39,634 nt of DNA from Clostridium tertium (lineage in GTDB: Bacteria; Bacillota; Clostridia; Clostridiales; Clostridiaceae): assembly GCF_017873245.1 (NCBI RefSeq), contig NZ_JAGGJY010000024.1, forward strand, positions 1 to 39,634. The letters run 5' to 3'. Below are positions 8,724 to 17,599 of the stretch, in pieces (position 1 is the stretch's first letter; each line of letters opens with the position of its first letter). The notes under the pieces are model-generated. The model saw only the letters and a list, made by a program, of their open reading frames with translations. It ran no database searches and was not told where the DNA came from. Both the position numbers and the translations under genes were made by a program.

Positions 8724-9059
8724 ATGACAAATAATTTATTGCTCACAGATAGAGAAAATAAAATAAATAATTTATTAGAGTTTAATCCTTCAAAAGAAAA
8801 TATAAAACCTATTATTAAAGTAGTAAATAGAGACAAGTTCTACGACATTTATATTTTACTTAGAGGTTTAACTAAGGAAGAAATTTTAATAAAGTATATA
8901 AACAACTTTCTTATTTTAAATCTCTCCTTAAAAAATAAATACAATAATAAAGTAAATTTTAAAAGATCATTTTATTTAAAAAATGTAGATATAAACAATA
9001 CTGAAAATATTGCCTGTGCTAATTTAATTTACTTTAAAATTCCTAAAACTCAAAATTAA
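8724..9059 (+). CDS. minimal Hsp20/alpha-crystallin-like protein
   Basis: A 111-residue protein whose residues about 40-108 follow the order of an alpha-crystallin domain. There is a strand with FYDIYILLRGL, then TKEEILIKYINNFLILNL in the place of the family's 'GvxkedIkVev..gvLtI' segment, then FKRSFYLKNVDIN (like 'F.RsfxLPegVd') and a closing strand ANLIYFKIPK. It lacks the long N-terminal arm and the C-terminal IXI motif of true small heat-shock proteins. The ribosome binding site AAAGGAGGG is strong. No CIRCE operator or other heat-shock element is visible. The assignment rests on pattern similarity only; it could be a diverged member that is not a chaperone. Confidence 0.6.
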   Translation: MTNNLLLTDRENKINNLLEFNPSKENIKPIIKVVNRDKFYDIYILLRGLTKEEILIKYINNFLILNLSLKNKYNNKVNFKRSFYLKNVDINNTENIACANLIYFKIPKTQN

Positions 9060-9064
9060 ATTTT

Positions 9065-9098
9065 AAAATAAAGCTATGCATAAGCATAGCCTTATTTT
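9065..9098. terminator. bidirectional terminator, Hsp20-like gene/dnaB
   Basis: A core 7-bp GC-containing stem (9073-9079 with 9084-9090, loop ATAA) extends through A/T pairs on both sides. It reaches the dnaB stop codon (9097-9099). Confidence 0.8.
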
Positions 9099-10434
9099 AT
9101 TCTTTATAAACTAGCTCTAAATTGGCAAATTTACTTTGTGATCCTATCCAAGCCATTTTAACAGTTCCCACTGGGCCATTTCTTTGTTTTGCTATAATAC
9201 ATTCACCTATGTTCTTTTCTTCTGTTTCCTTATTATAATACTCATCTCTATATAAGAACATAACAACGTCAGCATCCTGCTCTATTGACCCTGATTCTCT
9301 TAAATCCGAAAGCATTGGTCTATGATCAGCTCTTTGCTCTGGGGCACGTGATAACTGAGATAATGCAATTATAGGGCATTCCATTTCTTTTGCAAGAGCC
9401 TTTATAGATCTAGATATTTCTGAAACTTCTTGTTGTCTACTTTCACTTCCAGCGCTACCACTCATTAGTTGTAAATAGTCTATAAGAATCATATCTATTC
9501 CATGTTCCATTTTTATCTTTCTACATTTAGATCTCATTTCCATTACACTTAAACCAGCCGTATCATCTATATAGATTTTAGCTTTAGATAAAGGACCCGT
9601 AGCTCTAGCTATTCTTTCCCAATCATCATCATCTAAATTACCAGTTCTAAGCTTTAACATATCAACATTAGCTTCAGAGCAAAGCAATTTATATGCTAAT
9701 TGCTCCTTAGGCATTTCTAAAGAAAATATAACTACACTTTTTCCTTCCCTTAATGCTGCATTTTCTGCTATATTTAATGAAAATGTAGTTTTTCCCATAG
9801 ATGGTCTAGCTGCAATAAGAACCATATCTCCTTTTTGGAATCCTGATGTCTTAGCATCTAAATCTCTTATTCCTGAACCAACACCAGTTATTGACCCCTT
9901 ATTATTAAATAATCTTTCAATTTCTATAAATCCTCTTTCCAAAACTGTAGAAAGTGGTTCATAATCATTTGATCCTTGTTTTTCTGCTAAATCAAAAATC
10001 TTTTTTTGAGCTAAATCTAATACATCATCAACTTTATCTTGTTTATTGTAACTTTCTTCTATAATAGCTGTAGATGATTTTATTAACTTTCTCAATAGTG
10101 ATTTATCTTCTACTATTTTTATATAGGCTTCTAAATTAGCAGTCGTAATTACTGATGAACTTATTTCTGATATATAAGTAACTCCACCAGCCTTATCTAG
10201 GTTATCTGTTGATTTTAAATATTCTAATAAGGTTACAAGGTCAACAGCCATATCTTGTGAGAACATTTCTCTAATAGCCTTAAATATAACCTTGTGCCCA
10301 TCTCTATAAAAGTCTTCATCATTTAATTTTTCTAAAGACTTAGCAATAGCACTTTTATCTATTATCATGGACCCAATTACAGACTGTTCTGCTTCTAAAC
10401 TTTGAGGTAAACTCCTCATTATTGGTGCTTCCAT
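9097..10434 (-). CDS. dnaB: replicative DNA helicase
   Basis: A 445-residue hexameric 5'-3' helicase that unwinds DNA at the fork. The N-terminal domain (about 8-110, beginning LPQSLEAEQSVIG) is the primase-interacting helical domain. The RecA-like core carries Walker A ARPSMGKTT (209-217), a Walker B ending in the ILIDYLQLM segment (about 320), and the DnaB signature with LRESGSIEQDADVV. Length and motifs are normal, with no intein. GGAGG lies about 6 nt before the ATG. This is the gene called dnaC in Bacillus subtilis. It lies downstream of lonC but is separated from it by a terminator. Confidence 0.98.
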   Translation of the reverse strand: MEAPIMRSLPQSLEAEQSVIGSMIIDKSAIAKSLEKLNDEDFYRDGHKVIFKAIREMFSQDMAVDLVTLLEYLKSTDNLDKAGGVTYISEISSSVITTANLEAYIKIVEDKSLLRKLIKSSTAIIEESYNKQDKVDDVLDLAQKKIFDLAEKQGSNDYEPLSTVLERGFIEIERLFNNKGSITGVGSGIRDLDAKTSGFQKGDMVLIAARPSMGKTTFSLNIAENAALREGKSVVIFSLEMPKEQLAYKLLCSEANVDMLKLRTGNLDDDDWERIARATGPLSKAKIYIDDTAGLSVMEMRSKCRKIKMEHGIDMILIDYLQLMSGSAGSESRQQEVSEISRSIKALAKEMECPIIALSQLSRAPEQRADHRPMLSDLRESGSIEQDADVVMFLYRDEYYNKETEEKNIGECIIAKQRNGPVGTVKMAWIGSQSKFANLELVYKE

Positions 10435-10496
10435 ATGTAACCTCCTTCCTTTTCATAATAATATATTATATCAAACTTTTATATTATATAAAATAA

Positions 10497-10524
10497 AATT
10501 AAGCTTCCAAAAGGAAGCTTAATT
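10497..10524 (-). terminator. terminator of lonC
   Basis: A perfect 12-bp stem (10497-10508 with 10513-10524) with an AAAA loop, followed on the minus strand by TTTTATTTTA. It lies 6 nt after the lonC stop, before the dnaB leader. Confidence 0.85.
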
Positions 10525-10530
10525 AATAAT

Positions 10531-12423
10531 TTACTTTTCAAATACTATTCCCATCAATTCTTCTATATGACTTATAGCTTTAACTTCTATATCTTTTAAC
10601 TCTAATGGTATTTCTTTTTCATTTGCCTTAGGAATAACAACAAGTTTTATTCCTTTTCTTCTAGCACCATATATCTTCTCAAATATTCCACCAACAGGTT
10701 TAATATTTCCTCTTAATGATATTTCACCTGTTATAGCTATATCTTGTCTTATAGGTTTTTCTAGTAAAGCACTTATTATTGAAATAGTAATTGCTGCTCC
10801 TGCTGATGGTCCATCAATTTTTCCTCCACCAACTACATTTACATGTATATCATAATCCTTTATATCTTTGTCAGTAATTCTTCTTATTACTGATGCTGCG
10901 TTAAATACAGAATCCTTCGCCATTGAACCTGCTGTATCATTAAACTTTATAGTTCCCATTCCTGGTTTTTTAGATTCAAATACAACAGTTTCTATTTCTA
11001 GTGTTGAGCCTAAGAATCCACTTACTCCTAATCCATATGTATGGCCTATTTGAGATTTATCTATATCCTCAAATATTTCATAAGGTACATATCTCCCTAT
11101 AGAAATAACTTCTTCTACATCCTTAAGTGTAATTATATTGCTGCCTTTATCCTTTGAGTGATACAATGAATAGCCATAAGCATCTGCTAATATATTAACA
11201 GCTTTTCTTCCTTCTATTGTATATCTGCTTATAAGATCAGCAATTCCATCTTCCAATTGAACATTTAATTTTTTAGATGCATTGTCTATTATTCCTTTAA
11301 TATCACTAGGTGATAATGGCTCAAAATAAACCTCTGTGCATCTAGATCTTAATGCTGGATTTATTTTCCCTGGTTCTCTTGTAGTTGCACCAATTAAAAC
11401 AAAGTCTGCTGGGGCACCCTTTTCAAAAAGATATTTTATATATTCAGGTGTGTTTTCATCATCTGGGTCATAATAAGATGATGAGTACTCAACTCTTTTA
11501 TCTTCTAATACTTTTAGCAACTTATTTTGAAGAATTTCATCTAATTCACCAATTTCATCTATAAATAAAACTCCTCCATGAGCTTCAGTTACTAGTCCAG
11601 TCTTAGGTTCTGGAACACCTATCTCAGCTAAATCCTTCTTACTACCTTGATATATAGGATCATGAACTGATCCTAGTAATGGATTTGTTATTTCTCTTGG
11701 ATCCCATCTTAACGTAGTTCCATCAACCTCAACAAACTTAGAATCTCCATCAAATGGAGTAGACTGTAACTTCTTAGCTTCTTCTAACGCTAATCTTGCT
11801 GCTGAAGTTTTACCAACTCCAGGTGGTCCATATAAAATTATATGCTGAGGATATGGAGATGCCATTTTAGATATAAGTGATTTTATTGCTCTCTCCTGCC
11901 CTACTACTTCATCAAAGGTTTCAGGCCTTAAAAGACTCATTACGTTTTTATTAATCTTTTTTGAATCTAGTTCTTCTAATCTTTCTAGCTTCTTAGTAGT
12001 TTTTGCACTTTCAGGACCTTTTTGCTTTTTTAATATAGATAATTTAATATCATCCATAAATTTATCTTGTCTTTCTTGAAGTGCCTTTTCAACTTGTGTT
12101 TCCACTTTGTTTTGAACATACTTTCTAGCTATGTTTTCTGATATATAATAAATTGTATCTTCTAGTACACCTCTTAATTCCTCATCGCTTGGTACAGATT
12201 TTATACCTTTTCCATCTGAGGCAATTACATTTAATGCATATACTCTTTCACATATATTAGGAGAATTCGCATACTTTTGAAGTTTGAATCTTACAATTCT
12301 TGCTCTTACCGCTCCCTCATCTAATACATTATTTAATATTTGATTTATAACATTTACTTGTGCATCTAAAGATAACTCACTATCTAATATACTTTCTATA
12401 TTTGTTTCGTCATAAGTCTTCAA
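10531..12423 (-). CDS. lonC: Lon-family ATP-dependent protease, LonC/spore-former type
   Basis: A 630-residue AAA+ serine protease. A charged helical N-terminal region (about 1-160) replaces the usual Lon substrate domain. The AAA+ module has Walker A GPPGVGKTS (199-207), Walker B GGVLFIDE (283-290) and an insertion around 320-340. The C-terminal Lon protease domain (about 455-630) has the Ser-Lys dyad: Ser540 in DGPSAG and Lys583 in GGIFEK. This matches the Lon subfamily confined mostly to endospore formers (TIGR02903, 'spore_lon_C'). No membrane segment typical of LonB is seen. The gene is 12 nt downstream of rplI and probably cotranscribed with gdpP-rplI. Substrates are unknown. Confidence 0.92.
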   Translation of the reverse strand: MKTYDETNIESILDSELSLDAQVNVINQILNNVLDEGAVRARIVRFKLQKYANSPNICERVYALNVIASDGKGIKSVPSDEELRGVLEDTIYYISENIARKYVQNKVETQVEKALQERQDKFMDDIKLSILKKQKGPESAKTTKKLERLEELDSKKINKNVMSLLRPETFDEVVGQERAIKSLISKMASPYPQHIILYGPPGVGKTSAARLALEEAKKLQSTPFDGDSKFVEVDGTTLRWDPREITNPLLGSVHDPIYQGSKKDLAEIGVPEPKTGLVTEAHGGVLFIDEIGELDEILQNKLLKVLEDKRVEYSSSYYDPDDENTPEYIKYLFEKGAPADFVLIGATTREPGKINPALRSRCTEVYFEPLSPSDIKGIIDNASKKLNVQLEDGIADLISRYTIEGRKAVNILADAYGYSLYHSKDKGSNIITLKDVEEVISIGRYVPYEIFEDIDKSQIGHTYGLGVSGFLGSTLEIETVVFESKKPGMGTIKFNDTAGSMAKDSVFNAASVIRRITDKDIKDYDIHVNVVGGGKIDGPSAGAAITISIISALLEKPIRQDIAITGEISLRGNIKPVGGIFEKIYGARRKGIKLVVIPKANEKEIPLELKDIEVKAISHIEELMGIVFEK

Positions 12424-12435
12424 ACTTAGTCCTCC

Positions 12436-12882
12436 TTATGATTGCGGCGTGATTATTACTTTCATCTTAGTTGAAACTTCTGGATATAGCTTTATTTCTA
12501 TATCGTAACTACCAGCAACCTTTATTGTATCCATAACTATTTTTTTCTTATCCACTGATAATTTAAATTGTTTATTTATTAATTCAGCTACATCTTTACT
12601 TGTTATAGCTCCAAATAATCTTCCACCATTTCCACTTTTAGCTTCAATCTTAATTTCCTTGCCCTTTAATTCAGATGCTAACTTTTGTGCGGCTTCAATT
12701 TCTGCTAATTTCTTCTTTCTTTCATTTTCCTTCTTAGTGTTTAGGATGTGCATGTTATTGTTATTTGCTTCTTCTGCTAACTTTCTTGGAAATAAAAAGT
12801 TTCTTGCATATCCGTCTGATATATCAACAACGTCTCCTTTTTTTCCTACTTTTTTAACATCTTGTAATAATATTACTTTCAT
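12436..12882 (-). CDS. rplI: 50S ribosomal protein L9
   Basis: A 148-residue protein starting [17 protein letters not shown], the canonical L9 N-terminal domain, then a long Lys/Glu-rich connecting helix (about 42-75) and the C-terminal rRNA-binding domain. An in-frame GTG at 12891 exists, but L9 proteins start at MKVIL and the ribosome binding site GGTGG precedes the ATG at 12882. The ATG follows the gdpP stop codon by 1 nt, so translation is likely coupled. Confidence 0.98.
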   Translation of the reverse strand: MKVILLQDVKKVGKKGDVVDISDGYARNFLFPRKLAEEANNNNMHILNTKKENERKKKLAEIEAAQKLASELKGKEIKIEAKSGNGGRLFGAITSKDVAELINKQFKLSVDKKKIVMDTIKVAGSYDIEIKLYPEVSTKMKVIITPQS

Positions 12883-12883
12883 G

Positions 12884-14851
12884 TTATTCACCCACCTTTA
12901 AATGTTCTTCTATTGATCGTTTTAGTATTTTTATAGCACTTTCTATTGATGTATTATTTAATTGAGCTCCAGCCATATTCATATGACCACCACCACCTAT
13001 TGCTTCAAGTATTACTTGAACATTAGTTTCTCCTATAGATCTACCACTAATAGTTATATCTCCATTTATCTCTGCTAATACAAAGCATACATTTATTCCA
13101 GATATATTTAGTAGCTCATCGGCAGCTCTAGCTGCCATAAATCCCTTTTTTATTCTTTTAGGAGCAACTGCAATAGCTAAACCATTCTTAACTTCTGCAG
13201 ACCTTATTGTGTCTGCAATAACTAAATAATCCTCAAGATCATCCATAAACATCTTCTTAACTTCAATTGTATCAGCTCCAAGTCCTCTTAAAAATGATGC
13301 AGCATCAAAAGTTCTAACACCAGCTTTAAAGGAAAAGCCCTTTGTATCCATAAATATTCCTGCAAGTAAACCTTCTGCTTCCAATCTATATAAGTTAGGC
13401 TTTTGAACCATATACTGAATAATTTCTGTAACCATTTCAGATGTAGATGAGGCATATACTTCTATATAATTTAAAATTGCACCTTCAACTATATCTGGGC
13501 TTCTTCTATGATGATCTATAATTATTTTTCTTTGTGCCTTCTCAACAATACTTGTATCTAATATATATCCTTTATTATGAACATCTACTATAATTAATAA
13601 AGTTTTTTCATTAATTTGTTCATAAGCTTCTTCTTTAGAAATAAATAAGTTATCATATTTAGGATCACTTTTTAGTTTAGATAAGAAATAATCAATAGCT
13701 GTAGTATCCGCTCCTAATATGATTTTACATGGCTTTCCTAACTGTTTTACTACAGATGATATTCCTACAGATGAGCCGAAACAATCCATATCAGGATTTT
13801 TATGACCTATAATAAAAACATTACTACTCTCATATATTAATTCCTTTAATGCATGAGATATAACTCTTGCCCTTACTCTAGTTCTCTTTTCTATTTCTCT
13901 AGTATTTCCACCAAAAAATTTTATTTTTTCATTATTTTTTATAACTACCTGATCCCCGCCTCTACCTAGTGCTAACTCTTTTGCAGTAACAGCAAATGTA
14001 TTATTTTCTAGAGGACAAGTTCCACCTCTTCCGATACCAATACTTAAAGTAACTTCAAATTTATTTCCCCTATCTATTTTTGATATATCTTCTAATATAG
14101 AAAACTTATTATTTATCTCTTCATCTATATATTTATCTTGTACTGAAAGGACATATTTATTAGAGTCATATTTTGTTATCATTGCCTTAAGTTTTTGAGC
14201 ATATAAATTTATTGTTTTTTCAATCTCAGCAACTAACATTGGTCTATCGCTATCTAATGTAGTTTCTAAAGCTTCTGCTAGGTTATCTACTTCTATAAGC
14301 ATTATACTCTCTTTAGTATTATCTATATTTTTCAAATTACTTATATCATTAAAATAAACTATATATAATTCTTCATTTAAATCATATTTTTCTATTTTAG
14401 TTGCATATACCTTATATAAAGAATCTAATATTTTTATTTTTTGATGCAAGTCTCTATCACAAGTTAATAGTCTAGATAAATTTAGCCCTCTAGCAATACT
14501 AACTACATTTAATCCTATAGGATTTTCATTTGGTACAAATTTTTGGAATTCTTTATTACTCCAAAAAATCTCTCCCGATTCTTTTATTAGGGCTAACGGA
14601 AATATTAAATTTAATATATTACTATTTATATCTCTATTTATATTTTCTTTGATTCTTTCTATATTATCATCAGATTTACCTTTTACCATATATTCACTTA
14701 AGCTAAATATAATAAATAAAATTAACAATATAGATCCTAAAAGAGTGCTTTTTATATAATAAAACCCTATACATGCGCCTACAAAAATAAGTGGTGTAAT
14801 TATAGGCTTAATACTTTTAAGCCTTGTTTTTATTAAATCATTCCATATCAT
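12884..14851 (-). CDS. gdpP: cyclic-di-AMP phosphodiesterase
   Basis: A 655-residue membrane-anchored enzyme that degrades c-di-AMP to pApA. It has two N-terminal membrane helices (about 16-55), a PAS-like region (about 75-160), a degenerate GGDEF domain (about 170-310, with LGRGGDQ in place of an active motif), then DHH ([12 protein letters not shown] about 350, DHHRRSP about 445) and DHHA1 ([11 protein letters not shown] near 625) domains. All metal-binding Asp/His motifs look intact. The ribosome binding site AAAGGAGC lies in the last codons of the upstream MazG-like gene, 12 nt before the ATG, which is a rather long spacing. It probably forms an operon MazG-like-gdpP-rplI-lonC. Confidence 0.97.
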   Translation of the reverse strand: MIWNDLIKTRLKSIKPIITPLIFVGACIGFYYIKSTLLGSILLILFIIFSLSEYMVKGKSDDNIERIKENINRDINSNILNLIFPLALIKESGEIFWSNKEFQKFVPNENPIGLNVVSIARGLNLSRLLTCDRDLHQKIKILDSLYKVYATKIEKYDLNEELYIVYFNDISNLKNIDNTKESIMLIEVDNLAEALETTLDSDRPMLVAEIEKTINLYAQKLKAMITKYDSNKYVLSVQDKYIDEEINNKFSILEDISKIDRGNKFEVTLSIGIGRGGTCPLENNTFAVTAKELALGRGGDQVVIKNNEKIKFFGGNTREIEKRTRVRARVISHALKELIYESSNVFIIGHKNPDMDCFGSSVGISSVVKQLGKPCKIILGADTTAIDYFLSKLKSDPKYDNLFISKEEAYEQINEKTLLIIVDVHNKGYILDTSIVEKAQRKIIIDHHRRSPDIVEGAILNYIEVYASSTSEMVTEIIQYMVQKPNLYRLEAEGLLAGIFMDTKGFSFKAGVRTFDAASFLRGLGADTIEVKKMFMDDLEDYLVIADTIRSAEVKNGLAIAVAPKRIKKGFMAARAADELLNISGINVCFVLAEINGDITISGRSIGETNVQVILEAIGGGGHMNMAGAQLNNTSIESAIKILKRSIEEHLKVGE

Positions 14852-14855
14852 AAGA

Positions 14856-15173
14856 TTAATGGTGCTCCTTTAAATGTAATTGAAGTTTACTTAAGCTTCT
14901 CCCATCCTTTTCATACTCATGTCCTTCTGCTATACCAACTTGTAATTTCTTTTTCATATCATCATCTACATCTTGACATGAATATCCTAATTTTTGAGCC
15001 AATACATATAATACGAGTATAGCACCTGATATGCAATTTAAAATTGCATCTTGAGCTACATTACTTCCCTTAGTAAGTAAATGATAGAATTCACCTATTA
15101 TACATAATAAATTTGCTTTTAATTTTTCTATCATTTTTATATTAGCCATTATATTTAAATCATCTCTCTTCAC
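14856..15173 (-). CDS. MazG-like family protein
   Basis: A small all-helical protein (105 residues from the chosen start) resembling the MazG-like family commonly found next to gdpP in clostridia. MazG enzymes hydrolyse nucleoside triphosphates using an ExxE..ExxD metal site. Only partial equivalents are seen here (an acidic VDDDMKKK stretch and IAEGHE near the C-terminus), so activity is uncertain. Two in-frame GTG starts exist (15182 and 15173). AGGGGTG is well placed for the second and overlaps the first, so 15173 is used. It is 4 nt upstream of gdpP and supplies the ribosome binding site of gdpP. Confidence 0.8.
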   Translation of the reverse strand: MKRDDLNIMANIKMIEKLKANLLCIIGEFYHLLTKGSNVAQDAILNCISGAILVLYVLAQKLGYSCQDVDDDMKKKLQVGIAEGHEYEKDGRSLSKLQLHLKEHH

Positions 15174-15208
15174 CCTGCTCACCCCTATACTAATACCCTT
15201 GTATTTAT

Positions 15209-15237
15209 ATTTTAATTATAAATTACTTTTATTGCAA
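15209..15237 (-). promoter_or_regulatory. possible promoter of the MazG-like-gdpP-rplI-lonC operon
   Basis: On the minus strand TTGCAA (15237-15232) and TAAAAT (15214-15209) are 17 nt apart, about 35 nt upstream of the first start codon. There is no other good candidate in the short gap after the rpsR terminator. Confidence 0.4.
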
Positions 15238-15295
15238 CAAATTATGAAGCCTTTTACAATTTTTGTAAAATATTAATTGTATTAATATAATAAAA

Positions 15296-15317
15296 AACCC
15301 CTGATATGTCAGGGGTT
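15296..15317 (-). terminator. terminator of the rpsF-ssb-rpsR operon
   Basis: A perfect 9-bp GC-rich stem (15296-15304 with 15309-15317, loop TATG), followed on the minus strand by TTTTTTATTA. It lies 7 nt past the rpsR stop. Confidence 0.93.
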
Positions 15318-15324
15318 GATTATA

Positions 15325-15567
15325 CTACTCAGTTGTGAATGGTAATAATGCTATATTTCTTGATCTCTTTATAGCAGTTGTTAATTCTCTTTGGTGCTTA
15401 GCGCAAGTTCCAGAAATTCTTCTTGGTAATATCTTACCTCTTTCTGTTACGAACTTTCTTAGCTTAGTAATATCTTTGTAATCTATTGCTTCAGCCTTTT
15501 CTACACAAAAAGCACATACTTTTCTCTTAGATCTTCTCATTTTTCCAGATCTCTTCATGTCTTTCAT
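15325..15567 (-). CDS. rpsR: 30S ribosomal protein S18
   Basis: An 80-residue basic protein with the S18 core ([30 protein letters not shown], then [17 protein letters not shown]). The two Cys in CAFC plus Cys/His in TCAKH are in the positions of a zinc-binding (C+) form of S18. GGAGG lies about 8 nt before the ATG. It is the last gene of rpsF-ssb-rpsR; S18 and S6 pair on the 16S rRNA platform. Confidence 0.98.
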   Translation of the reverse strand: MKDMKRSGKMRRSKRKVCAFCVEKAEAIDYKDITKLRKFVTERGKILPRRISGTCAKHQRELTTAIKRSRNIALLPFTTE

Positions 15568-15595
15568 GCTAATTCCCTCCTTCTTATTAGACTAA

Positions 15596-16057
15596 TTAGA
15601 AAGGCATATCTCCATCATCTACAGGAGTCATGTCTTCCTCAAAATTCATTCCACCAAAATTATTTGATGAATTTGAATAATCAGAACCAGTATTTGAAGA
15701 ACCATATCCATTGTTATATGAACCTTGGTCTCTTCCAGCACCCCCATTGTTACCTGATCCTATAAACTCAAATGAATCTACAACTATATCAGTTGTATAT
15801 CTTTTAGTTCCATCTTTAGCATCATAACTTCCAGTTCTGATGCTTCCAGTAACAGCTAGTTGTCTGCCCTTTGTAAGATATTGTGCTATTGTTTCACCAG
15901 TTTTACCAAAAGCTATACAATTGATAAAATCAGTTTCATCCTTTTTAAAAGGTCTTGTTACTGCTAAAGAAAATCTTGTTACAGCAGTACCACTTCCAGC
16001 AGCAAAATTAAGCTCTGGATCTTTTGTTAGTCTTCCAATAAGTATTACCTTATTCAT
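15596..16057 (-). CDS. ssb: single-stranded DNA-binding protein
   Basis: A 153-residue protein with an N-terminal OB fold (about 1-107, starting MNKVILIGRLTKDPEL), a Gly/Asn/Ser-rich flexible linker (about 108-140) and the conserved acidic tip DDGDMPF, which recruits DNA replication and repair partners. The ribosome binding site AGAGGTGA is clear. It sits between rpsF and rpsR as in Bacillus subtilis, which couples replication protein supply to ribosomal protein expression. Confidence 0.98.
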   Translation of the reverse strand: MNKVILIGRLTKDPELNFAAGSGTAVTRFSLAVTRPFKKDETDFINCIAFGKTGETIAQYLTKGRQLAVTGSIRTGSYDAKDGTKRYTTDIVVDSFEFIGSGNNGGAGRDQGSYNNGYGSSNTGSDYSNSSNNFGGMNFEEDMTPVDDGDMPF

Positions 16058-16071
16058 GACAATATCACCTC

Positions 16072-16359
16072 TTACGCTTCTTGTTTAACTATGATGTGTC
16101 TTAAAACACCATCAGTAATTCTGAATATTCTGTCTAACTCTTTAGGTAGTTCTGAATCAGCATTAAAGTTGATTAATGTATAGAAACCTTCGTTAACTTT
16201 TGCGATTTCGTAAGCAAGCTTTCTTCTACCCCAAACGTCAACATTTTCTATAGTTCCTCCACCGTTTTCTATTACACCCTTAAACTTTTCGATGTTAGCT
16301 TTGCAAGCTTCTTCATCTAATGATGGGTGTAGTATGAATATAGTTTCGTACTTTCTCAT
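16072..16359 (-). CDS. rpsF: 30S ribosomal protein S6
   Basis: A 95-residue protein starting MRKYETIFILHPSLDEE, the standard S6 start. The open frame extends upstream to 16431, but that part is the leader RNA. There are two adjacent ATGs; the second (16359) is 8 nt after AGGAGG and matches the family N-terminus. First gene of rpsF-ssb-rpsR, with a leader resembling the S6:S18 autoregulatory motif. Confidence 0.98.
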   Translation of the reverse strand: MRKYETIFILHPSLDEEACKANIEKFKGVIENGGGTIENVDVWGRRKLAYEIAKVNEGFYTLINFNADSELPKELDRIFRITDGVLRHIIVKQEA

Positions 16360-16373
16360 CATTTTCACCTCCT

Positions 16374-16408
16374 CCCCTCGGACATTGGCTGTGCTTTGCA
16401 CAGCAGGG
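16374..16408 (-). promoter_or_regulatory. S6:S18-type ribosomal protein leader RNA motif
   Basis: On the minus strand the rpsF leader forms a lower stem of CCCT (16408-16405) with AGGG (16378-16375). Above it is an upper stem GCTGTGC/GCACAGC (16404-16398 with 16394-16388, loop AAA), with a one-sided 3' bulge (16387-16379) ending CCG. This stem plus a bulge carrying CCG is the hallmark of the published S6:S18 leader motif. The lower stem is directly followed by AGGAGG, so binding of the S6-S18 complex could mask the ribosome binding site. Confidence 0.8.
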
Positions 16409-16421
16409 ATTACAATTAAAT

Positions 16422-16450
16422 ATTGTAACATTATTCATTTTCTTTTGCAA
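16422..16450 (-). promoter_or_regulatory. promoter of rpsF-ssb-rpsR
   Basis: On the minus strand TTGCAA (16450-16445) is followed after exactly 17 nt by TACAAT (16427-16422). Transcription should begin near 16415, just ahead of the leader motif. No terminator separates it from the upstream DUF951 gene, so read-through may add to expression. Confidence 0.65.
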
Positions 16451-16466
16451 GTTTTAAATTTAATTA

Positions 16467-16652
16467 CTATAAATTAACGATTTTTTTAGCATCTTTTTGA
16501 AATTTGCTTCTTGGTAACATTATTATTCGTCCACAACCAGTACACTTAATTTTGATATCTGCTCCAAGTCGTATAACCTCAAATTCCTTACTTCCACACG
16601 GATGTTGCTTTTTCATTTCTACTATATCACCTAAATCAAAAGTTTCTATCAT
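16467..16652 (-). CDS. DUF951 family protein
   Basis: A 61-residue protein beginning MIETFDLGDIVEMKKQHPCGS. The fold is a predicted small beta-barrel with Cys residues in HPCG and CTGCG, consistent with a zinc-ribbon-like site. DUF951 proteins (PF06107) are widespread near rpsF and mscS in Firmicutes and their function is unknown. A start 6 codons upstream (16670) is in frame, but its codons contain the GGAGG ribosome binding site, so the ATG at 16652 is used. It is 23 nt downstream of mscS and probably cotranscribed with it. Confidence 0.92.
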   Translation of the reverse strand: MIETFDLGDIVEMKKQHPCGSKEFEVIRLGADIKIKCTGCGRIIMLPRSKFQKDAKKIVNL

Positions 16653-16675
16653 AATTAAACCTCCAACCATTTAAA

Positions 16676-17581
16676 TTAAACAAATTTATTATTTACTATT
16701 TGAGTCTTTGGATATGGTATCTCTACCCCAGCCTCATCTAATGTCTTCTTTATTTCTTTTCTTAATTCTCTTTCCATCTTCCATTGAGATAAAGGCTTTG
16801 ATTTTCCAACTACTCTTATTGTAACTCCTGATGCATTTAATGATATAACACCTAATACTTCTATCTCTTCCTTAACTTCATCTTTATTTTTTTCTTCAAA
16901 ATTTTTACATGTATCTTCGATTAAGCTAATTGCATTATCTACATCTTCTTCATATGCAATTTCTACATCAACCATAAATCTCATATTTCCTCTTGAATGA
17001 TTAGTTACTTCTAACACAGCTCCATTAGGTAAAACATGAACATCTCCACTAAAATCCTTTAAAACAGTAGATCTTATTCCAATATTTTCTACTATACCAC
17101 TATAAACACCTATAGTTACGTAATCTCCAACTCCATATTGATCTTCAAAAAGTATAAAAAAACCGTTTATTAAATCCTTAACTAAACTTTGTGCTCCTAT
17201 ACCAACTACAAAACCAACAGCACTCAACACAGCTGCTGATACCTTAAATGTACTTCCTATTATTATTGCTGCTCCTGATATGTAAACAGCATATTTAAGT
17301 GAACTTTTTAGTATAGCTCCTACAGTAATTGCCTTTTGTCTATTCATTGAAAAGCTTAATTTACTTTCAATCTGATTTTTTACAAACTTATCAATTAACT
17401 TATCTCCTATTTTTATAGCAAGATACATAGCAACTATAAGTAATATTAATCTTATTCCTTTATTAAGTATAAATTCCAGAGTACTTACTGCATTTCCCAT
17501 GACCTCTTCCCAATTCACATTTAAAATAATCTTTCCATTATCATTTATACCAGGACTAACCCATGTTAATAAGTTTTGCAT
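16676..17581 (-). CDS. small-conductance mechanosensitive channel (MscS family)
   Basis: A 301-residue channel of the compact MscS/YkuT type that releases solutes on hypo-osmotic shock. There are three membrane helices: about 40-62, about 88-108, and the pore-lining helix about 112-142 with the small-residue pattern SAVGFVVGIGAQSLVKDLINGFFI. They are followed by the beta domain beginning YGVGDYVTIG and a C-terminal alpha/beta domain. The start is supported by GAGGTG about 4 nt before the ATG. It is 18 nt downstream of the DUF3343 gene. Confidence 0.95.
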   Translation of the reverse strand: MQNLLTWVSPGINDNGKIILNVNWEEVMGNAVSTLEFILNKGIRLILLIVAMYLAIKIGDKLIDKFVKNQIESKLSFSMNRQKAITVGAILKSSLKYAVYISGAAIIIGSTFKVSAAVLSAVGFVVGIGAQSLVKDLINGFFILFEDQYGVGDYVTIGVYSGIVENIGIRSTVLKDFSGDVHVLPNGAVLEVTNHSRGNMRFMVDVEIAYEEDVDNAISLIEDTCKNFEEKNKDEVKEEIEVLGVISLNASGVTIRVVGKSKPLSQWKMERELRKEIKKTLDEAGVEIPYPKTQIVNNKFV

Positions 17582-17599
17582 ACCTCACCTCTAATACTA

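Noticed and set aside
9351..9365. CACGTG-containing sequence in dnaB as a possible third parS
   Set aside because: Only the central six bases match; the flanks do not fit the 16-bp consensus.
16360..16431. Longer rpsF reading (N-terminal extension)
   Set aside because: The extension is encoded by the leader RNA hairpin. S6 family length and the AGGAGG position fix the start at 16359.
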